Shown here: positions 57,245 to 64,000 of the stretch, piece by piece
How the letters are laid out: every line of letters starts with the position of its first letter
Position numbering within the stretch: position 1 is the stretch's first letter
Source: Halomonas jincaotanensis
GTDB taxonomy: Bacteria; Pseudomonadota; Gammaproteobacteria; Pseudomonadales; Halomonadaceae
Assembly: GCF_018448785.1 (NCBI RefSeq)
Contig: NZ_JAHCLU010000006.1
Span: 62,001 to 126,000, forward strand
DNA length: 64,000 nucleotides
Direction of reading: 5' to 3'
The notes under the pieces: generated by a model
Databases searched by the model: none
Told to the model about the DNA's origin: nothing
What the model saw: the letters and a program-made list of their open reading frames with translations, nothing else
Translations under genes and position numbers: made by a program

Positions 57245-57979
57245 ATGCCCGATTCCCGAGATCGTCGCCCGCCGTGTTCCGCCCCGGCACGCCCGGCAGG
57301 CACGCGCAACTATCGCGCGCCCAGGGTGGCGGTGGGCGATGTTGCCTACCTCGAGGTGGTCACCGTCAATGAGACGGGCGCCTTTCTCGATTGGGGGCAC
57401 CCCCGCGACCTGCTGCTGCCCTACGGCGAGCAGCGTTTCCGCCCCGATGTCGGCAAGCGCGTGCTGGTGGTCGTCTATGCCGATCAGCAGGGCCGCCCGG
57501 TGGCCTCCCAGCGACTCGATCGGCACATCGAGGATGAGTCATGCGGACTGGCGCCGGGTGATGCGGTGCGGCTGGTGATCGCCGAGCAGACCGATCTGGG
57601 CTTCAAGGCGGTGGTCGAGCATCGTTTCTGGGGGCTGCTCTACCGTGACGATGTCACCCAGCCACTGCGGCGGGGCCAGCGCCTCTCCGGCTATGTGAAG
57701 CGCGTGCGCGACGACGGCCGCCTGGACCTCTCGCTGCTGCCACCCGGCTCGGCGCGCCTCGACGTGGTCGGTGATTCGGTCCTCAAGGCGTTGCGCGAGA
57801 GCGGTGGTTATCTGCCGCTCTCTGACAAGAGCTCGGCGGAGGAGATCAAGCGCCGGCTCGGGGTCAGCAAGAGTGCTTTCAAGCAGGCTATCGGTCGGCT
57901 CTACAAGCACCAGCGTATCGTCATCGATGGGGGCGGGATTCGGCTGGTGCCCGGCAGCCAGGAATCAGGCGAGCGTTGA
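57245..57979 (+). CDS. CvfB-like S1 RNA-binding protein
   Basis: A 244-residue protein of the YitL/CvfB group. Three S1-like segments and a C-terminal winged helix are typical: VNETGAFLDWGHPRDLLLP is the first S1 strand set, HRFWGLLYRDDV belongs to the second, and SSAEEIKRRLGVSKSAFKQAIGRLYK is the winged helix. The ATG at 57245 has GGAGG before it. In gram-positives CvfB affects virulence gene expression; the role here is unknown. Confidence 0.87.
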   Translation: MPDSRDRRPPCSAPARPAGTRNYRAPRVAVGDVAYLEVVTVNETGAFLDWGHPRDLLLPYGEQRFRPDVGKRVLVVVYADQQGRPVASQRLDRHIEDESCGLAPGDAVRLVIAEQTDLGFKAVVEHRFWGLLYRDDVTQPLRRGQRLSGYVKRVRDDGRLDLSLLPPGSARLDVVGDSVLKALRESGGYLPLSDKSSAEEIKRRLGVSKSAFKQAIGRLYKHQRIVIDGGGIRLVPGSQESGER

Positions 57980-58052
57980 GTGCCCTTGGTGTTGCTCATG
58001 GCCCTGCGGCATACTCACCCTATTCACTTGCCAAGTCAGGAACGCTGATCCG

Positions 58053-59009
58053 ATGAGCGAACGCACCCTCCGGGTGGGTGTGGTGATGGATTCCATTGCC
58101 GACATCACCTACAAGAAAGATACCACCATGGCCCTGCTGTGGGCAGCGCGGGTCCGTGGCTGGTCGCTGCATTATCTGGAACAGGAGGATCTGTTTCTGC
58201 GCGAGGGGCGTGCTTTCGGCCGCCTGCGTGACCTCGAGGTGCATCGCGACCCGAGCCACTGGCATGACCTGGGCGCGTCCGAGGTCATGCCCCTGGCGGA
58301 TCTGGACGTCATCCTGATGCGCAAGGACCCGCCGGTGGATGCACACTTTCTCAACGCCGTGCATCTACTGGGCTTTGCCGAGCGTGAAGGCGTGTTGGTG
58401 GTCAACCCAACACGGGCGCTGCTCGAGTGCAACGAGAAGCTCTTCGCCCAGCAGTTTCCGCAGTGCTGCACGCCGACGCTGGTGTCGTGCCGCGATGCGA
58501 TGTTGCGCGCCTTTCACGCCGAGCATCACGACGTGATCTTCAAACCGCTGGACGGCATGGGCGGGAGCGGGATCTTCCACGTGCAGCCCGAGGGGCGCAA
58601 TCTCGGCGCGATCATTGAAACGCTCACGGAGCGCGGCCAGCGCCAGATCATGGCCCAGCGCTACATCCCCGAGATCAAGGACGGCGATACCCGCATCCTG
58701 TTGGTGGATGGCGAGCCTGTGCCCTATGGCCTCGCCCGAGTCCCCATGGCCGGCGAGACTCGCGGCAATCTGGCCGCAGGGGGTAACGGCATCAGTCGCG
58801 AGCTCACCGATCACGACCATTGGCTGGTCGACCAGGTCAGGCCGATGATCCGCGACAAGGGACTGTTGTTCGTGGGCCTCGACGTGATCGGCGACTACAT
58901 CACCGAGATCAACGTCACGAGCCCCACCTGTGTGCGCGAGATCGACGACCAACGCGGCACCGATATCGCCGGCCTGCTGATGGACGCCATCGAGCGCCGC
59001 CTGGGGTAA
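58053..59009 (+). CDS. gshB: Glutathione synthetase
   Basis: Joins glycine to gamma-glutamylcysteine. A 318-residue ATP-grasp enzyme. VGVVMDSIADITYKKDTTMALLWAA is the family opening; LDGMGGSGIF binds ATP and FVGLDVIGDYITEINVTSPT holds metal ligands. The frame runs upstream without support; the ATG at 58053 is the family start. It heads the gshB-tonB-yqgE-ruvX series, an order shared with pseudomonads. Confidence 0.97.
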   Translation: MSERTLRVGVVMDSIADITYKKDTTMALLWAARVRGWSLHYLEQEDLFLREGRAFGRLRDLEVHRDPSHWHDLGASEVMPLADLDVILMRKDPPVDAHFLNAVHLLGFAEREGVLVVNPTRALLECNEKLFAQQFPQCCTPTLVSCRDAMLRAFHAEHHDVIFKPLDGMGGSGIFHVQPEGRNLGAIIETLTERGQRQIMAQRYIPEIKDGDTRILLVDGEPVPYGLARVPMAGETRGNLAAGGNGISRELTDHDHWLVDQVRPMIRDKGLLFVGLDVIGDYITEINVTSPTCVREIDDQRGTDIAGLLMDAIERRLG

Positions 59010-59012
59010 GGC

Positions 59013-59885
59013 ATGTCGGTTCTCATCAGCGACCCCACCCATTATGCCCCGGTCACGCGGCCCTACCGCCGCTGGCTGGCCGTGTCGCTGGCGCTGTTGA
59101 TCCACCTGGTGGTCATCGGCGTGGTGGCGAGCTGGCAGTTCACCCCCGCGCCGGCCGAGCGCACTAGCCTCGATGTGGTGCTGGTCACGCGTCCCACCGC
59201 GCCGCCCACGGAGGCCGAGGCCATCGCCGACGCCGATCAGCGGGCCGCGGGCCAACAGCAGGAGCAGGCCCCGGCCGAGACGCGAGCTGCGACCAGCGAC
59301 GTCGACCCTGCCACCCAGGCGCTGGCGCAGCAGCCCGATCGGGCCGACCCCGACGCGCTGCCCGCGGCCAACGTGTCGCCCGGCGAGACCCAGACGCTGC
59401 CCGAGCCGAGTGTCAGCGCCCCCCCGACCGTCGCATCCGCTGAGCGGCCCACGGCGGCGCCTTCGGCGTCGGGTCGCGATCTGCTGGCCCAGGCAACCGC
59501 CAGCATCCGCGAGCAGGGGCTGGCCGCCGAGACCCTTGGTCCCGGCGGCGATACTCACCAACAGGCCGCGCGGCGTGCCGCCGAGGCCCGTTATATCGAT
59601 GACTGGACCCGACGGGTGGAGGATTACGGCAACCGCGTGCATCCCGCGCCCCGCGAGTTTTCCGGCCAGCTACGTATTCGGGTCGTGGTCGGTCGCGATG
59701 GCGAGCTTCGCCAGGCGGAGGTGGTACAATCGTCAGGACACGCCGAACTCGACCAGGCGGCACTGGATACCGTGCACGGCGCGGCGCCCTACCGGCCCTT
59801 CGATCCGGGTATGGGCGATCTTGACAGCCTGTCGATTACCCGCGTCTGGCGGTTCGGCCAAGGCAACCATTACGGCGTGCGTTAG
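59013..59885 (+). CDS. TonB family energy transducer
   Basis: A 290-residue protein with one N-terminal membrane span (residues 22-42, LAVSLALLIHLVVIGVVASW), including the conserved SxxxH pattern. A long proline/alanine/glutamine linker follows to about residue 180. The C-terminal TonB domain covers residues 195-285 and ends with SLSITRVWRF. It begins 3 nt after gshB. No exbB/exbD genes are near; in related genomes this gene is also unlinked to them. Confidence 0.85.
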   Translation: MSVLISDPTHYAPVTRPYRRWLAVSLALLIHLVVIGVVASWQFTPAPAERTSLDVVLVTRPTAPPTEAEAIADADQRAAGQQQEQAPAETRAATSDVDPATQALAQQPDRADPDALPAANVSPGETQTLPEPSVSAPPTVASAERPTAAPSASGRDLLAQATASIREQGLAAETLGPGGDTHQQAARRAAEARYIDDWTRRVEDYGNRVHPAPREFSGQLRIRVVVGRDGELRQAEVVQSSGHAELDQAALDTVHGAAPYRPFDPGMGDLDSLSITRVWRFGQGNHYGVR

Positions 59886-59902
59886 GACCGCCGAGGAGTC
59901 TC

Positions 59903-60475
59903 ATGCAATCCTTGCAAAACTTCGGCTTGAAGAATCATTTCCTGCTGGCGATGCCGCACCTGGAAGATCCCAACTTCGCCGGTAGCCTGAGCTATCTCTG
60001 CGACCATGACGAGAACGGCACCATGGGCGTCATCGTCAATCGTCCATTGGAGCTGACTCTCGATGCGTTGTTTGAGCAACTCGAGCTCAAGGGCGACGAC
60101 AGCCCGCATCGTCAGGCGCCGGTCTATTATGGCGGCCCGGCTCACAAGGACCGCGGCTTCATTCTGCATCGTGGTGACAGCACCCCCTGGGATTCCAGCA
60201 TCCAGGTCGCCGAGGATATCGCCCTGACCACCTCGATGGACATCCTCCAGGCGCTGGCTGCGGGCACCGGACCCGAGCAGTTCCTCGTCTGTCTGGGCTG
60301 TGCCGGCTGGGAAGCCGGTCAGCTCGAACAGGAGCTGCTGGACAACGCCTGGCTGACCGTCGACGGGCGCACCGACATCCTCTTCGATGTGCCGGCCGAG
60401 CAGCGCCTGGGCGCCGCGGCGGGCATTCTCGGGGTCGACCTCAACCTGATGACCCGCGAGGCAGGACATTCGTGA
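59903..60475 (+). CDS. yqgE: YqgE/AlgH family protein
   Basis: A 190-residue protein of the UPF0301 family. FLLAMPHLEDPNFAGSLSYLCDHDENGTMGVIVNRPLEL and the VYYGGPAHKDRGFILH motif are diagnostic. AlgH affects alginate regulation in Pseudomonas, but its biochemical role is unsettled. It lies 18 nt after tonB and 67 nt before ruvX. Confidence 0.92.
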   Translation: MQSLQNFGLKNHFLLAMPHLEDPNFAGSLSYLCDHDENGTMGVIVNRPLELTLDALFEQLELKGDDSPHRQAPVYYGGPAHKDRGFILHRGDSTPWDSSIQVAEDIALTTSMDILQALAAGTGPEQFLVCLGCAGWEAGQLEQELLDNAWLTVDGRTDILFDVPAEQRLGAAAGILGVDLNLMTREAGHS

Positions 60476-60542
60476 TGATTGAGGACAGGCACTCTTGAGG
60501 GTCGTGCCGGGGTGGGCTTGATGGCCAGGAGGAAGGGTTCCG

Positions 60543-60989
60543 ATGGCTGAGCCGGGCCAGCGCACGGTGCTGGCTTTCGATTTCGGCACTCGACGCATCG
60601 GCGTGGCGGTGGGCAACGAGCTGCTCGGTAGCGCCAGCCGGCTCGACCCGCTGACCGCACGCGATGGTATTCCCGACTGGCAGGTGGTCGAACAGCTGGT
60701 CGCGACCTGGCAACCGGATCTGTTCGTCGTGGGCCTGCCGCTTGAGCTCGACGGCAGCGAGCGCGAGATATGCCTGCGCGCCCGAAAATTCGGCAAGCGC
60801 CTGTTCGGCCGCTTCGGCGTTCCCTGCGATATGGTCGATGAGCGCGGATCGACACGTGAGGCCAAGGCGATTGCCCGCGAGGAGGGCCATCAGGGCAACT
60901 ATCGGCAGGAGGGTGTGGATGGGATCGCGGCCGCCCTGATTCTCGAGAACTGGTTCATCCGGCATGAGGGAGCGCCGCCGAGCGCATGA
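60543..60989 (+). CDS. ruvX: Putative pre-16S rRNA nuclease YqgF (RuvX)
   Basis: A 148-residue RNase H-fold protein thought to finish the 16S rRNA 5' end. The first acidic residue is in LAFDFGTRRIGVAVGN, VGLPLELDG follows, and DERGSTREA carries later active-site residues. It follows yqgE and converges on the membrane-protein gene. In pseudomonads pyrR, pyrB and pyrC come next; here pyrB is on the other strand and pyrR is absent. Confidence 0.94.
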   Translation: MAEPGQRTVLAFDFGTRRIGVAVGNELLGSASRLDPLTARDGIPDWQVVEQLVATWQPDLFVVGLPLELDGSEREICLRARKFGKRLFGRFGVPCDMVDERGSTREAKAIAREEGHQGNYRQEGVDGIAAALILENWFIRHEGAPPSA

Positions 60990-61026
60990 GCCACATCGGC
61001 GGCGTGGTCAGTCAGCCCGGGCGGGC

Positions 61027-61674
61027 TCAGGCGGCCGGCGCCTTGTCGTTGCCGTGCTGGGCGCGAAGATCCTGAAGCGTGATGCACGTGAACGTCTGTA
61101 TAAAGTAGGCGAGTGTCGAGGGACGCTTGAAGCTCTTCTCGAAGGACTCTTCCTGCTCGCCGTAGCGGCGTGTCACGCTGGCGCGATAGCGATCGCCTGT
61201 CTTGACCATTCTTACTTTTGCCTGGCGATCGGCTTCCTGCTTCTCGACGACCAGCTCCGGCTGGCTTTCCAGCAGCTGCCCCAGATGCGCGCCTTCCTCG
61301 ATTTCCTCATCCGACGCCCAAAGTTCCTGGTCGCGATCGCCATAGCGATAGAGAATCGCGAGCAGCATCGCCGAGAAGATAGCGCCGCTGAGCAGCCAGG
61401 TAATGTCGGCATTGGTGACCGGCATGGTGAACACCGCCAGCAGTTGCAGCACCACCCCGATGGCCAGCAGCGCGGTAAAGGGCCGCCAGCTATGAGAGTT
61501 CATGAATCCCTTGCCGAGGATATAGCCCCAGAGACCGAGTACTGCCACGGCACCCACCAGCAGCTGTGCAATGGATACCAGCGAACCGGCTCCCAGCGTC
61601 AGGGCGATCAGGCCTACGACAATCAAGGCGCTGTAGAATACCGCCAGCAGAATATAGGCGCGTTGCAGGTTCAT
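61027..61674 (-). CDS. Uncharacterised membrane protein
   Basis: A 215-residue protein with four hydrophobic segments (about residues 7-28, 34-55, 65-82, 92-110) and a cytoplasmic hydrophilic tail of about 100 residues. The tail contains VRMVKTGDRYRASVTRRYGEQEESFEKSF and ends APAA. No family recognised. It is preceded by 140 nt with no clear site, then pyrB on the same strand; a shared transcript is possible. Confidence 0.7.
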   Translation of the reverse strand: MNLQRAYILLAVFYSALIVVGLIALTLGAGSLVSIAQLLVGAVAVLGLWGYILGKGFMNSHSWRPFTALLAIGVVLQLLAVFTMPVTNADITWLLSGAIFSAMLLAILYRYGDRDQELWASDEEIEEGAHLGQLLESQPELVVEKQEADRQAKVRMVKTGDRYRASVTRRYGEQEESFEKSFKRPSTLAYFIQTFTCITLQDLRAQHGNDKAPAA

Positions 61675-61814
61675 GAGATTCTCTCTCCTTGTTATCGGTT
61701 TGCCATTCGCAGCAGGTATCTTCTCGTAATGCGGGCGATATCACCACCAGCGCCGCCTCCTTCGCTCCTCGATGGGTCACTAGCTTAGGCGATCTCGGCG
61801 CGCCCGGGTACCGC

Positions 61815-62846
61815 TTATAGCGCCGGGTCGTCAACGCCAAGAGTGGGCGGCACGAACCAGCGTACCGGGCGCAGGTCATGCTCGATCAGCGCGTCCACCC
61901 CCAGCAAGGTGGCGAAGATCGCCATGCGCACGGGGATGCCATTGTCGGTCTGACGGAAGATCGCCAGCCGCGGGTCGCCGTTGAGGTCGGTATCGAGATC
62001 GTTGGCATCGGCACGGCTGTCGCGGGGCAACGGGTGCATGACGATGGTGCTGTCCGTGCAGCGATTGTCGAGAAAGGCGCGATCCACGGTGAAGTCGCGG
62101 CTGAGCCCACCGAAGCTCTCGTCCATTTCGGCGGTGAAGCGCTCTTTCTGAATGCGGGTGGCGTAGATCACGTCCAGATCGCTGAAATTGCCGGCCAGGC
62201 TGTCGCGTTGCTCTACCCGGTGGCCGCGTGACACGACCCGGTCAATTACCTGGCTTGGCATCTCGAGCCCCGGCGGTGAGACCAGCGTGAAGCGCATGGG
62301 TGCGTAGAGCGAGAGCAGCTTGATCAGCGAATGCACGGTGCGCCCGTACTTCAGGTCGCCAGTAAGCAGCACATGGGCACCGGCCAGCCGCTTGCCGAGC
62401 CGGGTAAATTCCTTGTCGATAGTATAGAGGTCGAGCAAAGCCTGGCTGGGGTGTTCGCCGGGGCCGTCGCCCCCGTTGATCACTGGTACGTTGGTTGCCG
62501 CGGCGAATTCGGCCACCGAGCCCTGGTCGGGATGGCGCATGACGATGGCGTCGCAATAGCCGCTCATCACGCGGCTGGTGTCGTAGAGCGATTCGCCCTT
62601 GGCCATCGACGAAAACGTGAAGCCGGTGGTGTCGCAGACGCTGCCACCCAGCCGGCAGAAGGCTGCATTGAAGCTTACCCGGGTGCGGGTGCTGGCCTCG
62701 AAGAACAGGTTGCCGAGTACCGCCCCCTCCAGTACCCGTGTCACCTGTCGACGCTGGGCGATGGGCTCCATGCGCGCGGCGACCCGCAGCAGATGATCGA
62801 CATGATCGCGGGACAGGGAATCAACGGACAGCAGGTGGGAACTCAT
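61815..62846 (-). CDS. pyrB: Aspartate carbamoyltransferase
   Basis: Second step of pyrimidine synthesis. The product has 343 residues, about 30 longer than the E. coli catalytic chain. The carbamoyl-phosphate loop FFEASTRTRVSF and the substrate residues in MRHPDQGS and HPSQALLDL are intact, as is VLLTGDLKYGRTVHSL. The extra length is mostly at the C-terminus (WFVPPTLGVDDPAL). No pyrI, pyrR or pyrC is adjacent, so regulation must differ from both the E. coli and the Pseudomonas arrangements. Confidence 0.93.
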   Translation of the reverse strand: MSSHLLSVDSLSRDHVDHLLRVAARMEPIAQRRQVTRVLEGAVLGNLFFEASTRTRVSFNAAFCRLGGSVCDTTGFTFSSMAKGESLYDTSRVMSGYCDAIVMRHPDQGSVAEFAAATNVPVINGGDGPGEHPSQALLDLYTIDKEFTRLGKRLAGAHVLLTGDLKYGRTVHSLIKLLSLYAPMRFTLVSPPGLEMPSQVIDRVVSRGHRVEQRDSLAGNFSDLDVIYATRIQKERFTAEMDESFGGLSRDFTVDRAFLDNRCTDSTIVMHPLPRDSRADANDLDTDLNGDPRLAIFRQTDNGIPVRMAIFATLLGVDALIEHDLRPVRWFVPPTLGVDDPAL

Positions 62847-62946
62847 CGAGGCGGCCTCGGCTTAAGACGGAGAACGAGGGCTAGTGTAACGCTACCCCGC
62901 GCTGGCTTCACGAATCGTGCAGGGCTTTGTCGGGGTCGTATGAGTG

Positions 62947-63774
62947 TCAGGTGGTCGGTGGCACTCGGCCGCCGAACCGCGCGGTGATCTCGGCGGCGGT
63001 ATCGCGCACCATTGTCCCAAGTTCCGGCAGCCTCGCTTCCGGAATGCGGGCGACCGGACCGGACACCGAGATGGCGGCCAGCGGGATGCCGTATTCGTCG
63101 TGCAGGCAGGCGGCCACGCAGTGCAGGCCGATAGCATGCTCTTCACGGTCGCAGGCATAGCCCTGGCGTCGCACCTCGAGGAGACCCTCGCGCAGCACCT
63201 CAGGGCTGTGCAGGGTATTCGCGGTGAGCTTTTCCAGGCCGTGCTCGTCGAGGATGTGCTCGAGCTCGTCGTCTGGCAGCCAGGCCATCAATGCCTTGCC
63301 GACCCCCGAGGCATGCAGCGGCGCCCGCGAGCCGAGCCGGGTGATCATGCGCATCATCTGCGGCGACTCGCTCTGGGCGAGGAATACCGCCGTGCCGCTA
63401 TCACGCACCCCGAGGTTGGCGGTCTCGCCAGTCCGGGCGGTCAGGCGACGCAGCAAGGGGCGGCTGGCGCCGACGAAGTCACGCGCTTCGAGGAAGCTGT
63501 TGCCGATACGAAAGGTCTTGACGTCGATCTTCCAGACGCCGAGTTCGTTGTCCTGGGTGACGAAGCCCTGGCTCTGCAAGGCCTGCAGCAGGCGATGGGT
63601 GGTGGAGGGCGCCAGATCGGTCTGTTCTGCCACTTCGGAGAGCACCAGGCCGCCGGGACTGAGTGATAGACGCTCAAGGAGGTTGAGGCCCCGTACCAGC
63701 GATTGACTATGCCCGCTGGTGCTCTTGCCTGAGCCGGCGGGCCGCCCCGCCGTTCTGCGCTTGCTTTCACTCAC
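62947..63774 (-). CDS. IclR-family transcriptional regulator
   Basis: A 275-residue regulator. The winged helix-turn-helix is at residues 25-85 (SLVRGLNLLERL, LSEVAEQTDLAPSTTHRLLQALQSQGFV). The ligand-binding IclR domain follows, with LGSRAPLHASGVGKALMAWLPDDEL and GLHCVAACLHDEYGIPLAAISVSGP. It resembles AllR/GclR regulators of glyoxylate metabolism, but the target is not fixed. It diverges from a gene starting at or beyond the right edge, which it probably controls. Confidence 0.9.
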   Translation of the reverse strand: MSESKRRTAGRPAGSGKSTSGHSQSLVRGLNLLERLSLSPGGLVLSEVAEQTDLAPSTTHRLLQALQSQGFVTQDNELGVWKIDVKTFRIGNSFLEARDFVGASRPLLRRLTARTGETANLGVRDSGTAVFLAQSESPQMMRMITRLGSRAPLHASGVGKALMAWLPDDELEHILDEHGLEKLTANTLHSPEVLREGLLEVRRQGYACDREEHAIGLHCVAACLHDEYGIPLAAISVSGPVARIPEARLPELGTMVRDTAAEITARFGGRVPPTT

Positions 63775-64000
63775 CTGCTTTCTCCTTGAGCCGTCTTGAT
63801 GCCGGGTGACAGGATACCGCCTCGCGACGGGACTGTCTTGATGCGGAAATGCGTTCCACTGTTTGGCTCGGCCATGACCCTCTTCCCCTCAGGTGAGAAT
63901 TTTTGAACGTTTAAGACAGTAAGGTCTCATTTTATTAACCGTTAACCCGGTCCATGCTGTTTTCATGACAATAACCGCGAACCCGCAAGAGGACAGGACC
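63775..64000. promoter_or_regulatory. Divergent control region of the IclR-family regulator
   Basis: 226 bp to the window end. The last bases (AGAGGACAGGACC) look like a ribosome-binding site for a plus-strand gene starting just outside. A direct repeat TTAACC-G-TTAACC lies at 63935-63947, in an A+T-rich patch (63895-63940) suited to a promoter or operator. No exact palindrome of IclR type was pinned down. Confidence 0.45.

Overview
The window is chromosomal DNA from a GC-rich gammaproteobacterium, most likely a member of the Halomonadaceae (Halomonas or a close relative). This rests on the gene order (erpA-argC, hemJ-thiD-hemL, rdgB-hemW, rpmH-rnpA-yidC-mnmE, dnaA-dnaN-recF-gyrB), on enterobacterial/pseudomonad-type 6S RNA and zapA-fau linkage, and on rather acidic proteins such as the periplasmic binding protein at 1.2-2.0 kb. 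The family assignment is inference. The window contains the probable chromosome origin: rpmH and dnaA diverge around a 533-bp A+T-rich gap with DnaA boxes, and five parS centromere sites follow within 4 kb of recF, gyrB and gmhB.

Layout. 0-2 kb: a polar amino-acid ABC importer (ATPase cut by the window edge, permease, binding protein) on the minus strand. 2-3.6 kb: erpA and argC. 3.8-9.6 kb: a CLC-type chloride protein, hemJ, thiD, hemL and a P-loop kinase whose N-terminal half is a worn-down phosphotransferase domain. 9.6-12.4 kb: an accessory patch holding an ISL3-type transposase remnant, an IS110/IS1111-family element whose transposase has a one-base frameshift, a secreted-protein gene cut by that element, and an orphan csgD-like regulator behind an A+T-rich promoter region. 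12.7-19.4 kb: rdgB, hemW, an OmpA-type lipoprotein, rlmJ, mnmE and yidC; a possible decayed yidD lies between yidC and rnpA. 19.6-26.9 kb: rnpA, rpmH, origin, dnaA, dnaN, recF, gyrB. 27-43 kb: gmhB, glyS-glyQ, then a lipopolysaccharide inner-core cluster (hldD, waaF, an OpgB-like phosphoglycerol transferase, four further glycosyltransferases, kdkA, hldE, waaA), ending with rpiA. 43-51 kb: ilvA, a 31-residue membrane microprotein, fau, 6S RNA, zapA, a UPF0149 protein, pepP, ubiH and ubiI. 51-61 kb: ctpA, envC, gpmI, a membrane-anchored rhodanese, secB, rsmE, a CvfB-like S1 protein, gshB, tonB, yqgE, ruvX. 61-64 kb: a membrane protein, pyrB and an IclR-family regulator divergent from a gene beyond the right edge.

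The genes are mostly housekeeping. GmhB, HldD and HldE supply ADP-heptose, WaaA adds Kdo, KdkA phosphorylates Kdo, and WaaF and the other transferases extend the core. CtpA and EnvC act in cell-wall turnover. HemL, HemJ and HemW belong to heme metabolism. The unusual features are in the 9-12.7 kb patch: an IS1111-type element with precisely matched 13-bp subterminal inverted repeats, a 5' leader that folds over the transposase ribosome-binding site, and a roughly 250-nt 3' non-coding tail in the place where IS1111-type bridge RNAs are encoded. No CRISPR array, tRNA or rRNA gene was seen.
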